A DNA stretch of 64,000 nt, taken from NCBI GenBank assembly GCA_019321725.1, contig CM033105.1, forward strand, positions 12,723,632 to 12,787,631, given 5' to 3'. Source of the stretch: Paulownia fortunei. Taxonomy: Eukaryota > Streptophyta > Magnoliopsida > Lamiales > Paulowniaceae. The notes beneath the pieces were generated by a model. That model ran no database searches, had not been told where the DNA came from, and worked only from the letters and a program-made list of their open reading frames with translations. Below are positions 10,080 to 23,098 of the stretch, in pieces (position 1 is the stretch's first letter; every line of letters begins with the position of its first letter). Both the position numbers and the translations under genes were made by a program.

Positions 10080-12900
10080 ATGTACTTTAGGCCCATCTTC
10101 TCAAGATGTCCATCAGTGGGTTTGCTATATTTTTATCGAAGTGACTCTATCTACTACAACGTCACCTCTACCAATTATCTCTCTAATTAGATGGTATCAC
10201 CTCATGATGTGCTTGGATCTTGATGAGATCTTGGCTCTTTTGCTTGCGTAAAAGCTCCGTTGTTATCATAATATATCAATATAGGATCAACAATGGATGG
10301 AACCACACCCAATTCTTGGATAAAATTCCTCATCCAAACATCTTTCTTTGTTGTATCACATGTAGTAATGTATTTAGCCTTGGTGTTAGAATTTGTGATC
10401 ATCTCATTCTTGGAACTCTTCCAGTTGACCATACCACCATTTATGATGAATAAATATCTGGACTTGGACTTCGAGTCATCAAAATCAAATGAAAAACTAG
10501 AATTAGTATAGCTTTCTAGTTTCAGTTCTCCAGAGCCATATACAAGAAAAATATCCTTAGTTCTTCTCTAGGACTTCAAAATCATCTTTATGGCCTTCCA
10601 GTGTTCCTCACCTAGATTAGATTGATATCTTCTTGTGACAGTCAGAGCATATGCGACATCATGCCTCATACATAGCATACCATACATTATGCTTCCAATG
10701 GTAGATACAGAAGGTATAAGGGTCATCCTTTCCCTATCCTCAGGAGTCATAGGAGACATAGCCCCTGAGAGAGTAACACCAAAACTCATTGGCAAGAATC
10801 CTCATTTTTCGCCATGCTAAACCTCTTTAGCATTTTGTATATATATGTGGATTATAATAGTCCGATCATCCTTTTTGACCTATCTGTATAGATCTTTATT
10901 CCCAAAATAAAGGATGTTTCTCCCAAATCATTCATGACGAACTGGTCAGACAACCAAGTCTTAGTTGACTGCATCATCCTTATATTATTTCCAATGAGTA
11001 GGATGTCATCAACATACAACACAATAAATATCATTGCTCTCCCACTAACCTTTTTGTAGACACAAGGTTCATCTGGGTTCTTGTGGAAATAAAATGATTT
11101 GATTGCCTCATCAAATAAGATGTTCTAGCTTTGGAAAGCCTGCTTGAGTCCATAAATGGATCTCTAGAGTTTTCAAATCTTTTCCTCACTCCCTATAGTT
11201 ATGAAGCCTTGTAGTTGCCTCATATAGATCTTATCCTTAATATTTCCATTAAGGAAAGTGATCCTCACATCCATCTACAATATCTCATAGTTATAGTATA
11301 CTGATATGGCTGGTAGTATCCAGATGCATTTAAGCATCACTATTGACGAAAAAGTTTTCTCGTAATCAATTCCTTTCTTTTGAGTATAATATTTTGTTAC
11401 CAATCGTGCTTCATAGGAACCTCTCTATTTACTCCAAGTTTTGCTTATAGACCCATTTGCAGCTAATAGGTATTATTCCTTATGGTGGGTCCACCAAGGT
11501 ACATACCTTGTTCGAGTACTTGTAGTCCATCTCGAATTGCATGGCGTCTTGCCAACTTTTCAAGTCGATGTCAGATGTCGCCTCTCCAAAAGTCCTTAGA
11601 TCACTATGCAATAGGAGATTCTCCCTGTTCTTCTCTAATAAAAAGCCATAACTCTTAGGTGGCTTTGAGTTCCTTTTAGATCTCCTAGGAGTTTTATGTC
11701 TGAAGGCCCAACCTTAGCTGGTTGGCCCATTACTACATCTGTTGGGAGGCTCAGTGGTTTTTGAATTTTTTCAAGTTCCATGACTTCTCCATTTCTATCT
11801 AATAGAAACTCCTCCTCTAATAAGGTGTATTCCTCAAAACACACACTTTTTGTTTTCAGGGTTTGTAGAAGTAGTATCCAATGGCTTCTTTTGGATACCC
11901 TACAAACTTACATAAATTGGATCTCATATCCAATTTATCTCCCATTTGTTTCTTCACTCAACTAGTATACCACCATGCCCTAAGGTACTTATAAGAGGGT
12001 GGTTTGCTAGACCACATCTCATATGGTGTTTTAGGCATCGACTTTAATGGCACCTATTTAATAGACATGCCACCATTTCTAGAGCATAACCCTAGAATGA
12101 AAGAGAAAGCCCAGTAAAACTTATCATCAATCAAACCATGTCCAATAGGATTTGTTTCCTAGATTCCATAACTCCATTGAGTTGATAAGTAGCAGGAGGG
12201 GTCCATTGAGAGAGAATTGCATTCTCTTTTAGATAATCAAAGAACTCTGTGCTCGTATTAACCTCCCCAATCTAATTGAAGAGCTTTGCTACTTAGCCCA
12301 ATTTGTTTTTCCTCTCACATCTAAATTCTTTGAACTTTCAAAAGCTTTAGATTTGTATCATATAAGGTAGACATAACCATACCTAGAATAGTCATCAATA
12401 AAGATTATGAAGATAGTTCTTATGAGCAGTGACACTTATTGGCCTGTACACATCCGAATGGATCAAATCCAATAGATCTTTGGCTCACTCTAGTTATTCA
12501 ACAAATGGTAATTTGGTCATTTTCCCTTTGAGACATGACTCACATGTTGGCATTCCTTACTCTTTCAAAAGATTAAGCAACTGAGCCAACTTATGAATTC
12601 TCTTCTCAAAAATATGTCATAATCTAGTATGCCATATGAGTTGAGAACTATGATTATCTAATATTCTTTTATTTTGTTGAAAGTTGAAAAAAGAGTTAAG
12701 GGGAGTAATACAATATAAATCATTCATCAATATGCCAGATGTAATCAAAACAAAATCTCCAAAAATGGAGCAACTTCTATGTTTTATTGAAAAAGTAAAA
12801 TTTTCTCCATCTAAAATAGGAATGGAGATAATGTTCTTAACTATCTATAGAACATAAAGACAATTGTTTACAACTAAAACTACTCCATTTCCTAAAGCTA
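10080..12900 (-). pseudogene. Angela-like copia pol: integrase, RT, RNase H (broken)
   Basis: Read from 12900 leftward, the minus strand encodes protease/gag-pre-integrase (LGHISEKRIHKL near 12600), an integrase (ending in PKTPYEMWSSKPPSYKYL near 12010), a linker, reverse transcriptase with the active-site motif VLYVDDILLIGNN at about 11000-11030, and an RT thumb with SIMYGMLCMRHDVAYAL at 10650-10700. RNase H follows, with VNWKSSKNEM, AKYI and DPILIYYDNNGAF at 10210-10430. These are the enzymes that copy element RNA and insert the DNA. The RT motif YVDD is intact, but stops and frameshifts split the frame into at least five pieces. RT and RNase H wording fits the Angela lineage. Confidence 0.88.
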
Positions 12901-12918
12901 AGTTGACACTTCCTATGG

Positions 12919-13182
12919 CTAATGCAGCAACCTTTGCAACTCGTTTGACATCGATGCCGTTATATAGCATTGCACTTGTAGATCATCATCAACTAACTTG
13001 TTATAATCCACAAGCTCCTCGTCATTAGTGCCTACTGGCTCGGCCGGTAGTAGGATCACATCAAGTATATATTCCCTCTTTTCAGATTGCATAATAATTC
13101 GAAGGTTTCTAAACCAATCAATATTGTTGGGACCAGTTAATTTATTAGCTTGTAGAATAGACGAAAGTGAACTTTTAGCCAT
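12919..13182 (-). pseudogene. Copia gag N-terminus (87 codons)
   Basis: A true ATG at 13182 opens MAKSSLSSILQANKLTGPN, then RIIMQSEKREYILDVIL, the N-terminal part of a UBN2-type copia capsid protein. The frame stays open for 87 codons and then runs into protease-region sequence. Compared with the copy at 7726-8537, the rest of gag and the zinc knuckle (about 800 bases) are deleted. The leader and LTR lie upstream at 13183-16634. This is the cleanest coding piece of the element but too short to work. Confidence 0.8.
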
Positions 13183-14701
13183 TTTATAGATAATCTACAA
13201 AATTTTAACGAGGCAAAAATTTAGCATTCTTTCAAAAATATATTCATTTATAACAAGATCGTTAGTAATAAATATCTCCCACTATTTTATTTGAATCCTA
13301 TTACCCATAATAGTACTTTAGGAAATTTAATTTCCTAGTAGGCTTGAGGCCCAATCAACATGTCATATGCCTCAATTTTATAAGCCCGTAAAATATATAT
13401 TGAAAGGTAGTTGATTTTTAATGATTGTATCTCCATGTGACCCTCAATATATTTTACCTCACTTCTTCCCATATACCCCAATTTATGAGCTTATATGGTA
13501 CTAAGTGTCAAGCAAGACCTATCAAACCTCCATGTAGATAGAGTATCAAAATGTTCCATGACTCATGACTAATGTAGAGACGAGTCCATCCCATAGGCAT
13601 CACCATGCTTAGTAGAGATTGCCTTCCATGAATCACAACCAATGACAAAGTAAGGTAGCGTCATCATATCAACTACTTTTTATGGTAGATATGAATTATT
13701 GGGTCCAACCCAATTTTATTCAAATTTTCTTGAAATTAGAATTTAAAAAGTCATTTACTTGATTTTAATTCAACTGGGGTTGTTTATTTTAATCAAGTCC
13801 ACATCAATTTTAATTTTAGTTTATTTAGTCTGTTTGCATTTAATTGATGGCAAGCATATCATTTGAAAATATTAAATAAACCTTATGCTTGCATCTAATA
13901 CATACATAATTCGGATGATCATGGGCCAATCCTAAGTGATCTATTTGAACCAAAAATAAATTTTGGTCAATCTAAGGGCAATATAATGGAATTAGAAACT
14001 AATTTCTATTACATGAATATATCTCATACATTCATGGGCCTTCTCTTGATTCTTTGTCTTGGTCCTTCTTTTTGTCCTCCTAAAACAAAAAGAAAAATCT
14101 CACCCTATTCTACTTTCATTTCGAAAATATAAAGTACATATAAGGAAAGAATAAAAAACTCGCAAACCCTATTTAAAAAACCCAAAGATAAATAAATCTA
14201 ATCACATTTGTCCAGTAGGTCCCATGATCATCCCACACATACTAATAAATACATCACATGAATTTATTAACGCATACAAATTTATCATCCAATTAAATTG
14301 TAATTTCACGACTTGGGATAAAATCTTTATTTTTTGATAAAAACATTTTTTTCAAAATTCTAAAATTAAAATTTTAATTAAACAATCAAAAAATTGAATT
14401 TTATAATTTAACACGATGAGGATATCCAACACACCCCCACGTAGCACGTGCACGCAGCATACGCACGGCGCAGTGCCGGCGCATCTAATGCACTTGCACA
14501 CGCTGCTACACACACAATGCATTGTTGCATGCAGCCGTGCCATATGTTTTCTTCTTCTGATTGAATCGAAGTCCATCATATATGCTCTCTTTAACATTTA
14601 AATTAATTTAAAAATTATTTTATCCCAATCAAAAATACAAAAAAAAAAATAACAATTAAATTCACATGCATAAATCGAATTTAATTTGAATTGCGCAAAC
14701 C
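13183..14701 (-). mobile_element. Copia 5' leader, about 1.5 kb
   Basis: Long untranslated leader between gag and the primer-binding site, shared in part with 8538-9315 and 115-214. Long leaders and long LTRs are normal for the Angela lineage. A GC-rich patch at 14430-14550 (ACGTGCACGCAGC and TGCACACGCTGC words) stands out in the AT-rich background. I see no gene in it. Confidence 0.75.
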
Positions 14702-14717
14702 GTGGCTCTGATAGCAC
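14702..14717 (-). promoter_or_regulatory. Primer-binding site
   Basis: The minus strand reads TGCTATCAGAGCCAC, differing by one base from the TGGTATCAGAGC site for initiator Met tRNA. It lies immediately inside the LTR that starts at 14718. Confidence 0.8.
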
Positions 14718-16634
14718 TGTTGGGTTTGCATGATCCCAGGGTATGTGCAGCAAAAAAATAATTTTTTAAAATAAAGCATGATATAACAGTTACAGCAATA
14801 CCTCGAATTCGATATGATTTTTAATGATCTCGCAATTTCCAACGGTGTGATAATTAAAAATTAAAATAGTTTTGATTTATACTTTTTAATGCACTCTGGT
14901 TGTCATAGAGATTGAAGTAGTCGATTGCTAGCCCGTTTCTGAATTTTGGTTCACAAGGATCTAAGTATCTTCCCCCTAAAGTAGTCCACACTTTAAATAA
15001 GAACACAAAATCAAAATTCTAGTAGCAATTCTAATTCCTTTACTAACCTTGTTTATGGAGTGAATATGGTGAATTAATTCTTGTTATCAACTTTTGATAA
15101 AAGAATTAATATTTAAACAAAAAGATGGAATTTTGGTGGAATAAGATGGAGGAAGAAAACAATTTTCTCCTTAATATTTCTACTCTGGATGAAAATTTGG
15201 AAGCTACTACCTCATTATATTAGACTTGGATTTAAAATAAATCCTAAAATTAATTCAATTAATTATTTCAGCCCAAATTTAATTAATTAATTTCATCTAG
15301 CCCCTCCTAATCAAATTAGGCCCAATTAAATAATCTAATTATTTGATTGGGTAAATTAATTTATGGTCTCACAATTAATTTGATCCAATCAAATAATTAT
15401 TTTACTCCAATTGGACTTCCTCATCTTATTAGGTCCAATCAATTAATTTGATTATTTAATTAAATAATTAATTCAACTTATTGAATTAATTTAAGCCCCA
15501 ATTAATTAATAGAATTAATCTCCATTAATTAATTGGATCCAACTTCTTAGATCAATTCCTATGTTAGAAATATTCCATTTCAAATTGTGTATGACCTTTT
15601 AGGTTCGCAACTAAGCTAATAGTAGGCTTGCAACATTTGCAACTTACAAATCATAATAATTATTCTAATTAATTAATCTAATTAATTGATCTACTTGACA
15701 TTAACTACTTACTTTCAAGAACCTCACAAGTCATGGAAAATACCTAGTAAGTGCAACATTACTACCTAGACTTAGGTGAAATAGAGAGCGAGCGTATTTC
15801 ATACACGTAAGGTCATTCCATCAATTAATGTCTCGATTGAGTCTGGGACACAAATTAATAGTTGAAATCCTAATTGATCAATAACTATGATTTCATTTCA
15901 AGCTTCAATGACTGATGACGAATCGTTAAGAAATCCCCGTCTAACATTCATCCCTCTTAGCCAAGGACTTCTTAGTCATGAACTACGAAAACATAGGAGA
16001 TTCACTTTTTCTGCCAGACAAGTGACGAATCCTTTATTAGCCACTCATTAACCTCTATACATATCAATGCAATATCTAACGTACCCTTTTTGTGATTGTC
16101 AAGCAATTAGAAGATACATCAAAATAGAACATGACATGTATAAAGCTACCATGGTACTTCAAGTCTCGGGCCTAATCGTGTACTATCATAACATGAAAAT
16201 TCTTATTTCGACAAACAATATTTCCAATTAAAAATTTCTAGTAGGTTTGTTCAGTGTACTTATTCTCTAACAAGCACCCACATACATGTACTAGCGTCAT
16301 TACATCAATGTCCATAGATCGAGATGTCCTCCAGATGCAAGCATACATTGTATGCGTGAGTCTATTGGGTTATTCGTTGTCCCATCTCAAAAAGTCCTTG
16401 ACTTGAAACTAATTTTAGACCAAAGCCATAGAGGCATATTCTATGATCACCATCAAATGCATAACCATGCCCTGCAGCTAAGTTTGGTCTAGGGACTTTA
16501 TTTAATTACTATATGCAATTAAAGATAAATTTTTTTGCCTATTTTATTAATATGACTTGAAAAAAATTATTTTTACAAATACAAGAGTATAAAATACGCC
16601 TTATCTAATTGGTGCGCCGGACACTGCTGTAACA
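14718..16634 (-). mobile_element. Angela-like copia 5' LTR, complete (1.9 kb)
   Basis: Complete LTR, TGTTGGGTTTGC to GACACTGCTGTAACA as read on the plus strand. It is the reference copy for the other LTRs of this family in the window. The transcript of the element would start in this LTR and run leftward. The bases after it (CACAATAGCAATTAT, 16635-16649) separate it from the Athila-like LTR. No target duplication pairs with the left side. Confidence 0.85.
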
Positions 16635-16649
16635 CACAATAGCAATTAT

Positions 16650-18116
16650 TGATAAGCTCAAAGTTTAGCATGTTTTTCTACCCTTAATATCACAACTTGG
16701 TGCATATTTCTACACAATTAATGGATGATTGTGCATTTTTTTATAAATATTGTGCAGGAGAAATGGTGGAGAAAAATGATTGAATAAAAGAAAGTGCTAG
16801 TAAATTTGGCCAACTTTTCATGTTGCGACACCAACTTTTTATGTCGTGACACCAATTTTCCATGTTGCGACACCAGCTTTCCATGTCGTGACTCTACTCT
16901 TCCATGTCACAACACCACCATTACATGTCATGACACCATCAGACGACATCAAGCCAAAAGCAAATAATATGTTTTGTGCTGCAGCCCAAATATTTTTCTT
17001 CACAACGCCAATTTGTTAAAAAAATTATTGTTAAAATGGTTCGCTCCATAGCTCTAGTTACCTCAAGTCGCATTGCTTATTTATGATTTTTATTAAAGTT
17101 ATTTTTACAGCTAATAAGGAAAGAGAATGTGATATAAAAATGAGTTTTAGATACATTCAACATTCATTTTGGAGATAGTCTTTGAGAGCAAAAAAAAAAA
17201 AGAGAAAAATAAGGTTTCCAAGGACAAGAAAAGAGTATTCAACAAAGAATTGCAAGTTTACAAGAAAAAATCAAAATTTCAACCACTTAGGACTTCTCTA
17301 ATTGTTTGGTTTTTGGTTTTCTCTTTAATTTTCCTTATAATTATCGTTTATTTATAATGAAATTATTGAAAGCCCATGATATATTCTTATATATTGAGTT
17401 TTATTTTTTTCTCTATGAACTGATTTTCTTTAGTCAAGGCTTGGGGAACCAACCCTTAAATTTGTGATTTCATATTTGGTCATGGTTTGAAGTTTAATTT
17501 TATGAGTATATGTTATGTGCTTAATGCTTTTTAAAGTTTAGCCAACTTTGAATTGATTTATTTTATTATAATTGAGACCGAGAGGTAGTTTTGCAATGAG
17601 TGCCCTAGTAATACATACCATGGGCCAATTGAATATAGAGATATATGAATTGGTACATGTAATAGCCATAGGCATAATTTTGTTGTGTTCAAAGCTAGTG
17701 GATTTCATAAATTGGTAATGCACTTTTATTTGGTTATATCTGCATAAAGATAAGAGTAGAATTAATATATCTTGAGAAAGAATATTGAGTATAATTGAAA
17801 ATTCTATTGTTAGACAAATTGAATGAATCTCTAACCATAATGAGTATGAATTCACATTGAAGTGGTTTGATGAACCAAAAGCTTTGACCTTTTTCTCATA
17901 GTCTTTGGTACTCTGTGATTCTCACTTTGAAATTCTCCATAGTTTAGCGTAGTTTAGTTTTATTCACATCTACATCTTTTCAATTGGCTAGTTAAAGTTA
18001 GATTTTCTATTTTGAGTACCTGTTTACACAATCCCTTGGGTACGACAACCCTCACATCTCACACTTATTACTTGTGACTAGTGTCCTTCCTAGTTAATTA
18101 GTTCTACAATACGTCA
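16650..18116 (+). mobile_element. Athila-like gypsy 5' LTR
   Basis: It starts TGATAAGCTCAAAG and ends CAATACGTCA just before a gypsy-type primer-binding site. The first 600 bases are matched by the 3' LTR at 30653-31088. It contains a 21-bp tandem repeat at 16819-16942. Open frames within it (17169-17357 plus, 17538-17855 minus) are not recognisable proteins. Confidence 0.85.
16819..16942 (+). repeat. 21-bp tandem repeat, six copies
   Basis: Six adjoining 21-base units of the form CATGTTGCGACACCAACTTTT, with variants TATGTCGTGACACC and CATGTCACAACACC, all exactly 21 long. The 3' LTR of the same element has only about two copies (30755-30790). Confidence 0.9.
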
Positions 18117-18140
18117 AGTTTTTGGTGTCATTGCCGGTAA
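18117..18140 (+). promoter_or_regulatory. Primer-binding site, Athila type
   Basis: TTTTTGGTGTCATTGCCGG follows the LTR by two bases. The canonical Athila site is TTTTGGCGCCGTTGCCGGGG, which has been described as pairing with an Asp-type tRNA. Differences are mostly C-to-T transitions, as expected after methylation. Confidence 0.8.
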
Positions 18141-18434
18141 TTGTCTTAACAATATTGAAGTTTGATCTTTCTAGCTTTTGTTTATCTCTTATTTGCTCTA
18201 TTTTTTCTATTCTATTCTAGTTTATTTTTTTCTTTTATTTATTTTGTAGTTGCACATTAGTGCATGACCTATTTGAGTTGCTGATAACTTGTACCTTAAG
18301 ATCTTGAAATCAAGATAACATTCCGTGTGTTGATCAAAAGAGCAAAAGAAAGAATGTGAAACAATGAGCAAGAAAGAATAATTGTTCTTTATTGGACTAT
18401 GCCAAACCTTTCATCTTAGGAATTGTGTCGAGCA

Positions 18435-19260
18435 TTAGGAGGCCAACTATTCAAGCCAACACCTTCGAGATCAAACCAACCATCATCCATATAATTCAGA
18501 TGTTAATCTAATTCAGTGGGTTACCAAGTGATGATCCAAATGCCCACATTGCAAATTTTCTCAAAATTTGGAAAACCTTGCTATGACGAATTATGCTATT
18601 TGGCTGAGACTCTTTCCTTTCTCCTTGAGAGACAAGGTGAAGTGTTAGTTAAACTCCTTGCCTGTAGAATCGATTACAACTTGAGATGTTATGGCCCACA
18701 TATTTCTTTCTAAGTATTTTCCTCCTTTTAAAAATCTGGTAAAATGCGTAATAACATATCTATATTTGTACAGTTTGAGATGGAGTCATTGTATAAGGTT
18801 TATGAGAGGTTTATAGACATGCTTAGCAAGTGCCCACACCATAGTTTACCCACTTGGTTGTAAGTACAAACTTTTTATACAGGTTTATCTCCCACTAATC
18901 ATACCATGATTGATGCAGCTGTAAGAGTAACTATTATGAGGAAGACACCGAAGGAAGCTTATGAACTATTGCAGAAGATAGCTTCAAACAACTATCAATG
19001 GATTACTCCTAAAAAGACTATTAGGATGCATAATATAGACACATTCACTATACTTACAACCCAAATTGAAGAAATAAATAGGAAGATTGACAACATGATT
19101 GCCTCTACTATGCAAGTGCAAAGCGTCATCTGCGAGTTGTGTGGAAGAAGCTACCATATCACAGACTGTGAGGAAGAGAATCCTTTTCCAAACCATCTGA
19201 GCATGCTAATTTTTGTGGTAACTTCCATAGGTAGTAGAACAATCCTTACTCTATAATCCC
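18435..19260 (+). pseudogene. Athila-like gag
   Basis: Successive frames give FEIKPTIIHIIQML, then FSGLPSDDPNAHIANFL (18480-18560), a long degraded middle, then IMRKTPKEAYELLQKIASNN at 18925-18995 and a cysteine motif ICELCGRSYHITDCEEE near 19125-19175. This order is that of the Athila capsid protein, which has the AYELLE.IA.NNYQW block followed by a knuckle. At least a dozen stops lie between the conserved blocks. It follows the primer-binding site, and the protease region follows at 19420. Confidence 0.85.
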
Positions 19261-19419
19261 GATTGGCGGATCACCCTAACTTCTCTTAGAGAAATCAAAA
19301 TAATTAGAACATGGTGAAGCTACCATCTCCAGGATTCCCATCACATGAAAGTCTAATCTCGAGGAGCTCCTAACCAAATTCGTATTAACAACCAAAACTC
19401 ATTTCCAAAATCAAGAGGT

Positions 19420-20263
19420 ATGGATCCAAGATTTGAAGACTCAAGTTCGATAGTGGCAAGCATGACATTCAGGAGAGTTCAGGGTGCACTGCTAAGTGAC
19501 ATGGAGAAAAACCTAAAAGAGCAAGTAAAAGTAATCTCATTGAGGAGCGACAAGGAAGTTGTCAATCAAGAAAATGAGAAAATCCTTGGTATTAAATCAA
19601 GCAGCCAATCTTCTCAAATTCTTGATCCCAAAGTAATAAGTGTCCTTCCCTCTTTTACTCTTTCTTTAAAGAGACATAAGTTGGATAAGCAATTTGTGAA
19701 ATTTTTAGATGTCTTCAAGAAACTACATATTAACATTCCTTTTGCAAATGGCTTACTTCAATTGCCTAGCTATGCATTTTTTTGAAGAAAATCTTATCCA
19801 ACAAGAGAAAATTAGAGGAACATAAGATAATGAACCTGACTGAAGAGTGCTCAGCCTTTATTTAAAACACGCTGCCACTGAAGCTTAGGGATCTATTGGT
19901 CCACTTTATATTTCAAAAGTCCTTTGTGATCTAGGAGCAAGCATTAACTTAAGGCCTATGTCTATTTTTAGAAAACTCGAACTTGGAGAACCAAAGCCTA
20001 CCATAGTGTCTCTTCAACTAGCAAATAGATCCATCAAGTATGCATGGGTTATCATAAATGATATGCTAATTAAGATAGAGAAAATTATTTTTCCTATTGA
20101 TTTCTTTGTTTTGGACATGGAAGATGATGTAAAGATGTCGTAGATCATTTATAGCCATGGGAAAGGCTTTAATATATATTCAACTAGGAAAATTAATACA
20201 TAGGGTTGAGGAAGAGCAAGTTACTTTTAGTATATTTCAGGCAATAAAACAGCATATGGAGGA
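19420..20263 (+). pseudogene. Athila-like gag end and protease
   Basis: A lysine/glutamate-rich linker (19500-19780) leads to the protease, where CDLGASINLRPMSIFRKL at 19930-19985 carries the active-site DLGAS of gypsy aspartic proteases. Then come LGEPKPTIVSLQLANRS and FPIDFFVLDMEDD at 20090-20125. The protease would cut the polyprotein. The usual start of the next domain, ILGRPFLAT, is not readable because of stops. The frame is interrupted at 20263 by a solo LTR, and the words HMEDN and CHQID on the two sides belong to one original frame. Confidence 0.85.
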
Positions 20264-20268
20264 TAACA

Positions 20269-23098
20269 TATAACACCCCCATTACTACACAACTAGATAT
20301 ATATTATAATTCGACATGATAGAACCTGTGTGCATGCATGGAATATTTTTTTTTTAACACTATAAGAAAAGATAAATCACTTCTTATATGTACAACCCTG
20401 TTTAAAATACTTTATAACACATGTCATATATATAACAGTATCGGTATTTATATAAAAGCTCAACACCCACAATGACCCAATATTTACATACTTATTAACA
20501 GTAAAGTTTTAAAAGCGAAATATAGTACCAATCTAAAAACATAATACAACAGACTCAAAATATAACAAGCCAACAAAATAGCCCAATAGGTCGTCATCTA
20601 TGTACACACTCTCTTAGACACCTGCAGGAGCTCCAACCGCCGCCCAGCCAATAAAAGATGCTTCAGGTATCGTCGTACTTACCTACAATATATAAACTAT
20701 ATGAGCTAATGCTCAGCAAGTAAAGATTATGCATGTCAAAGAATAATCCACAATATCAAGTCATGCAACTCAAAATGCTATGCTCACAATGCAATTTTAT
20801 GCATCAAAATATTTCTCTCAAAATCATTTCTTTCTGGCCCCTGACCAACGCTACTATCCATGCACCAGAAAAGAACTCTGTACACCGCCATAATCCAATA
20901 GCCAATAATCATATAAGCATGCAAATCCATGCATACTCATACACATGCAAATCCATGCACGCGAACCTACAAATCCATGCATGTTTCGGTGCACTAGTAA
21001 TGGTCAGCAAAATATTTTTCTTTCACTGAATCATGCCGTGCAATGCAAGATTTATCATAATGCTCGTATATGATGCATGCACGTGCTAATAACAATGCCC
21101 ATGTATGTATGCTCAATGGAGAGCCCTCTACTATGCACATATGATTTATGATATTACATATAATTCACACATCTACTATGTCTATGCATTGTAGTTGCAA
21201 ATGAATCTTTACTTACCTTTCACTTGGTTGGTGGCTTAGTCTAAATTTGATTAGTATTCCTCTCCAACCTTAGATGTAAAATAACCTGTAATATTACCCA
21301 ACATCAAGCACCATTCCCAATTTGGCAAGTTGAAAGCACAAAATCTCATACTAGACCTTAAACACCAAGCTATAAGCTAACAATCAAGCTTTCACAAACT
21401 AGAACCCAATATAGCCCCTCAAATACCTCAATTCTCATCTTAAATACATGAAAACATCATGTAATTGAAGTATTATAACTCTAATAGCATGTGCCTAATT
21501 GTTAACACTCAATAGCAACATGTCTAGGTTGAAACATGCTAAGTGATCAAATGTGGCAGATTCACATTTTCATATTTTCTTGCTGTCAAGTTTAGTTGCA
21601 TGATAATTTTAACATCCCTAAACATATCCAATCACTCCTAAATTTTTACCACACTTAGATAACATATATATGAATGTAACCATATCATATAATTTCTAAA
21701 AATCACGGATATAGCTTTCCAAGTGACAGTTTTGCACACTTCATGAGATTAATGGTTTTGGCACCATTAAGTATATTCAATCACTCCAACATTTTCACCA
21801 TACTTAGATAAAATATATAAGGATACAACAAGGTCATAATATTACCAAAAACCATGGATTTAGCTCCCTTAATTCAGTTTCCTTCACAGCACACCAAAAC
21901 AGAGTTTGCTATTTTGGCAGTTTGAGTGTTTCTCCAATATCATTCTCTATTTCGATTTCCAACTGATAAAACTTCATTCCAATACTCTTAAATCATATAT
22001 GGTCATGTAAATGGTAATAATTATAGGTTTTATTCAACATACCATACACTTTTGAAGCCTAAAACACAAGAAAACAATAAGATGGCAGTTTCTGCCACAA
22101 GTATTTCCAATTAAGTGTTTGTCATCAAAAACCCTTTCTTTGTGCACCAAAGTCTAACTAAAAACTTTCTAACACTTTTATAAGAGATATTGAAAGCTTA
22201 ATAAACAATAAAACCATTCATAATAATCTGAAAACCAAAGGCAAAACCGTAGATAAGTGTTACCTATGCAGATTTTGAGGTTAACTTGATGGTAATCACT
22301 TCTCCTTTGCTTTTCTTGCTTTTATTTCAACTTGGAATCAATTTGGATCACTTGGAGACCTTAATATGTGTGTTTGGAAGATGAAAATGGCTGAAATAAG
22401 GGTCTGGTCGTTGCTTAAGGGTGAAGGGGTTGAGGTGTTAGCTTGAGATGTTAGCCTAAGCTTAATAAGAAAGCATGAGGTGGCAAGTAAATGGCAAATC
22501 TGATTTTCTCCCTTATCTTGCAGCCCTAATCTTGTGTGTCTCACCTATTTTATTTGGTTTCAACCTATCTTAATCACCATTCATTCCCATAGGTAATTCC
22601 TATGTCCGTTCATTCGATCTCCAAACCGATTCGCATCCGATTCTTAAAGAATTATCTAGTTTGCATTTCTAAAATCATATGCATATATGGGCCTTGTAAT
22701 AGGACACTTAAATTAAATTATATCATGTATAATATCCCAAGTATATTAATTTACAAATATATACTTTTGAAATAACTTGATCAAATCAAATTAAACTGTA
22801 TAAGCTTACTAGTATCACTTTTAACACTTCCAAAATTATAACCTATATATCCCATCTATATCTAATATTGATCCACCTCATTTTCTTCTTATTTCAATAT
22901 AAAATCAACTACTTAGATTAGAAAATTCAATAACTAATACCATGCAAGAACTTCAGAATTTAGTTTAATATTCAAGAATGTCGTATAAAATGAAATAAAT
23001 TATGCAATGTCAATAGAAATGCAAATAGCATATAAAATTAACACGTAATGCATGAATCATATTTGGCCATGTGAGTAGTAAGAGGCTCGGGTATCACA
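20269..23098 (-). mobile_element. Solo LTR, family A copy 1 (gypsy, probably Tekay-like)
   Basis: 2830 bases with no coding region, starting TATAACACCCCC and ending GGGTATCACA on the plus strand, flanked by an exact 5-bp duplication TAACA (20264-20268 and 23099-23103). Such ends (TGTAATACCC...GGGTGTTACA in sense) and a 2.8-kb size fit chromovirus LTRs of Tekay type. Related copies are at 25654-28546 and 45570-50005. A single LTR with a target duplication is what recombination between the two LTRs of one element leaves. An open frame at 20733-21029 is within the LTR and not recognisable. Confidence 0.85.

Noticed and set aside
14430..14550. GC-rich patch in copia leader as a promoter or captured gene
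   Set aside because: No motif or frame supports it. Open frames on both strands there are mirror shadows of each other.
17538..17855. 105-codon minus frame
   Set aside because: Within an Athila LTR and antisense to it, no family match, AT-rich codon use like non-coding DNA.
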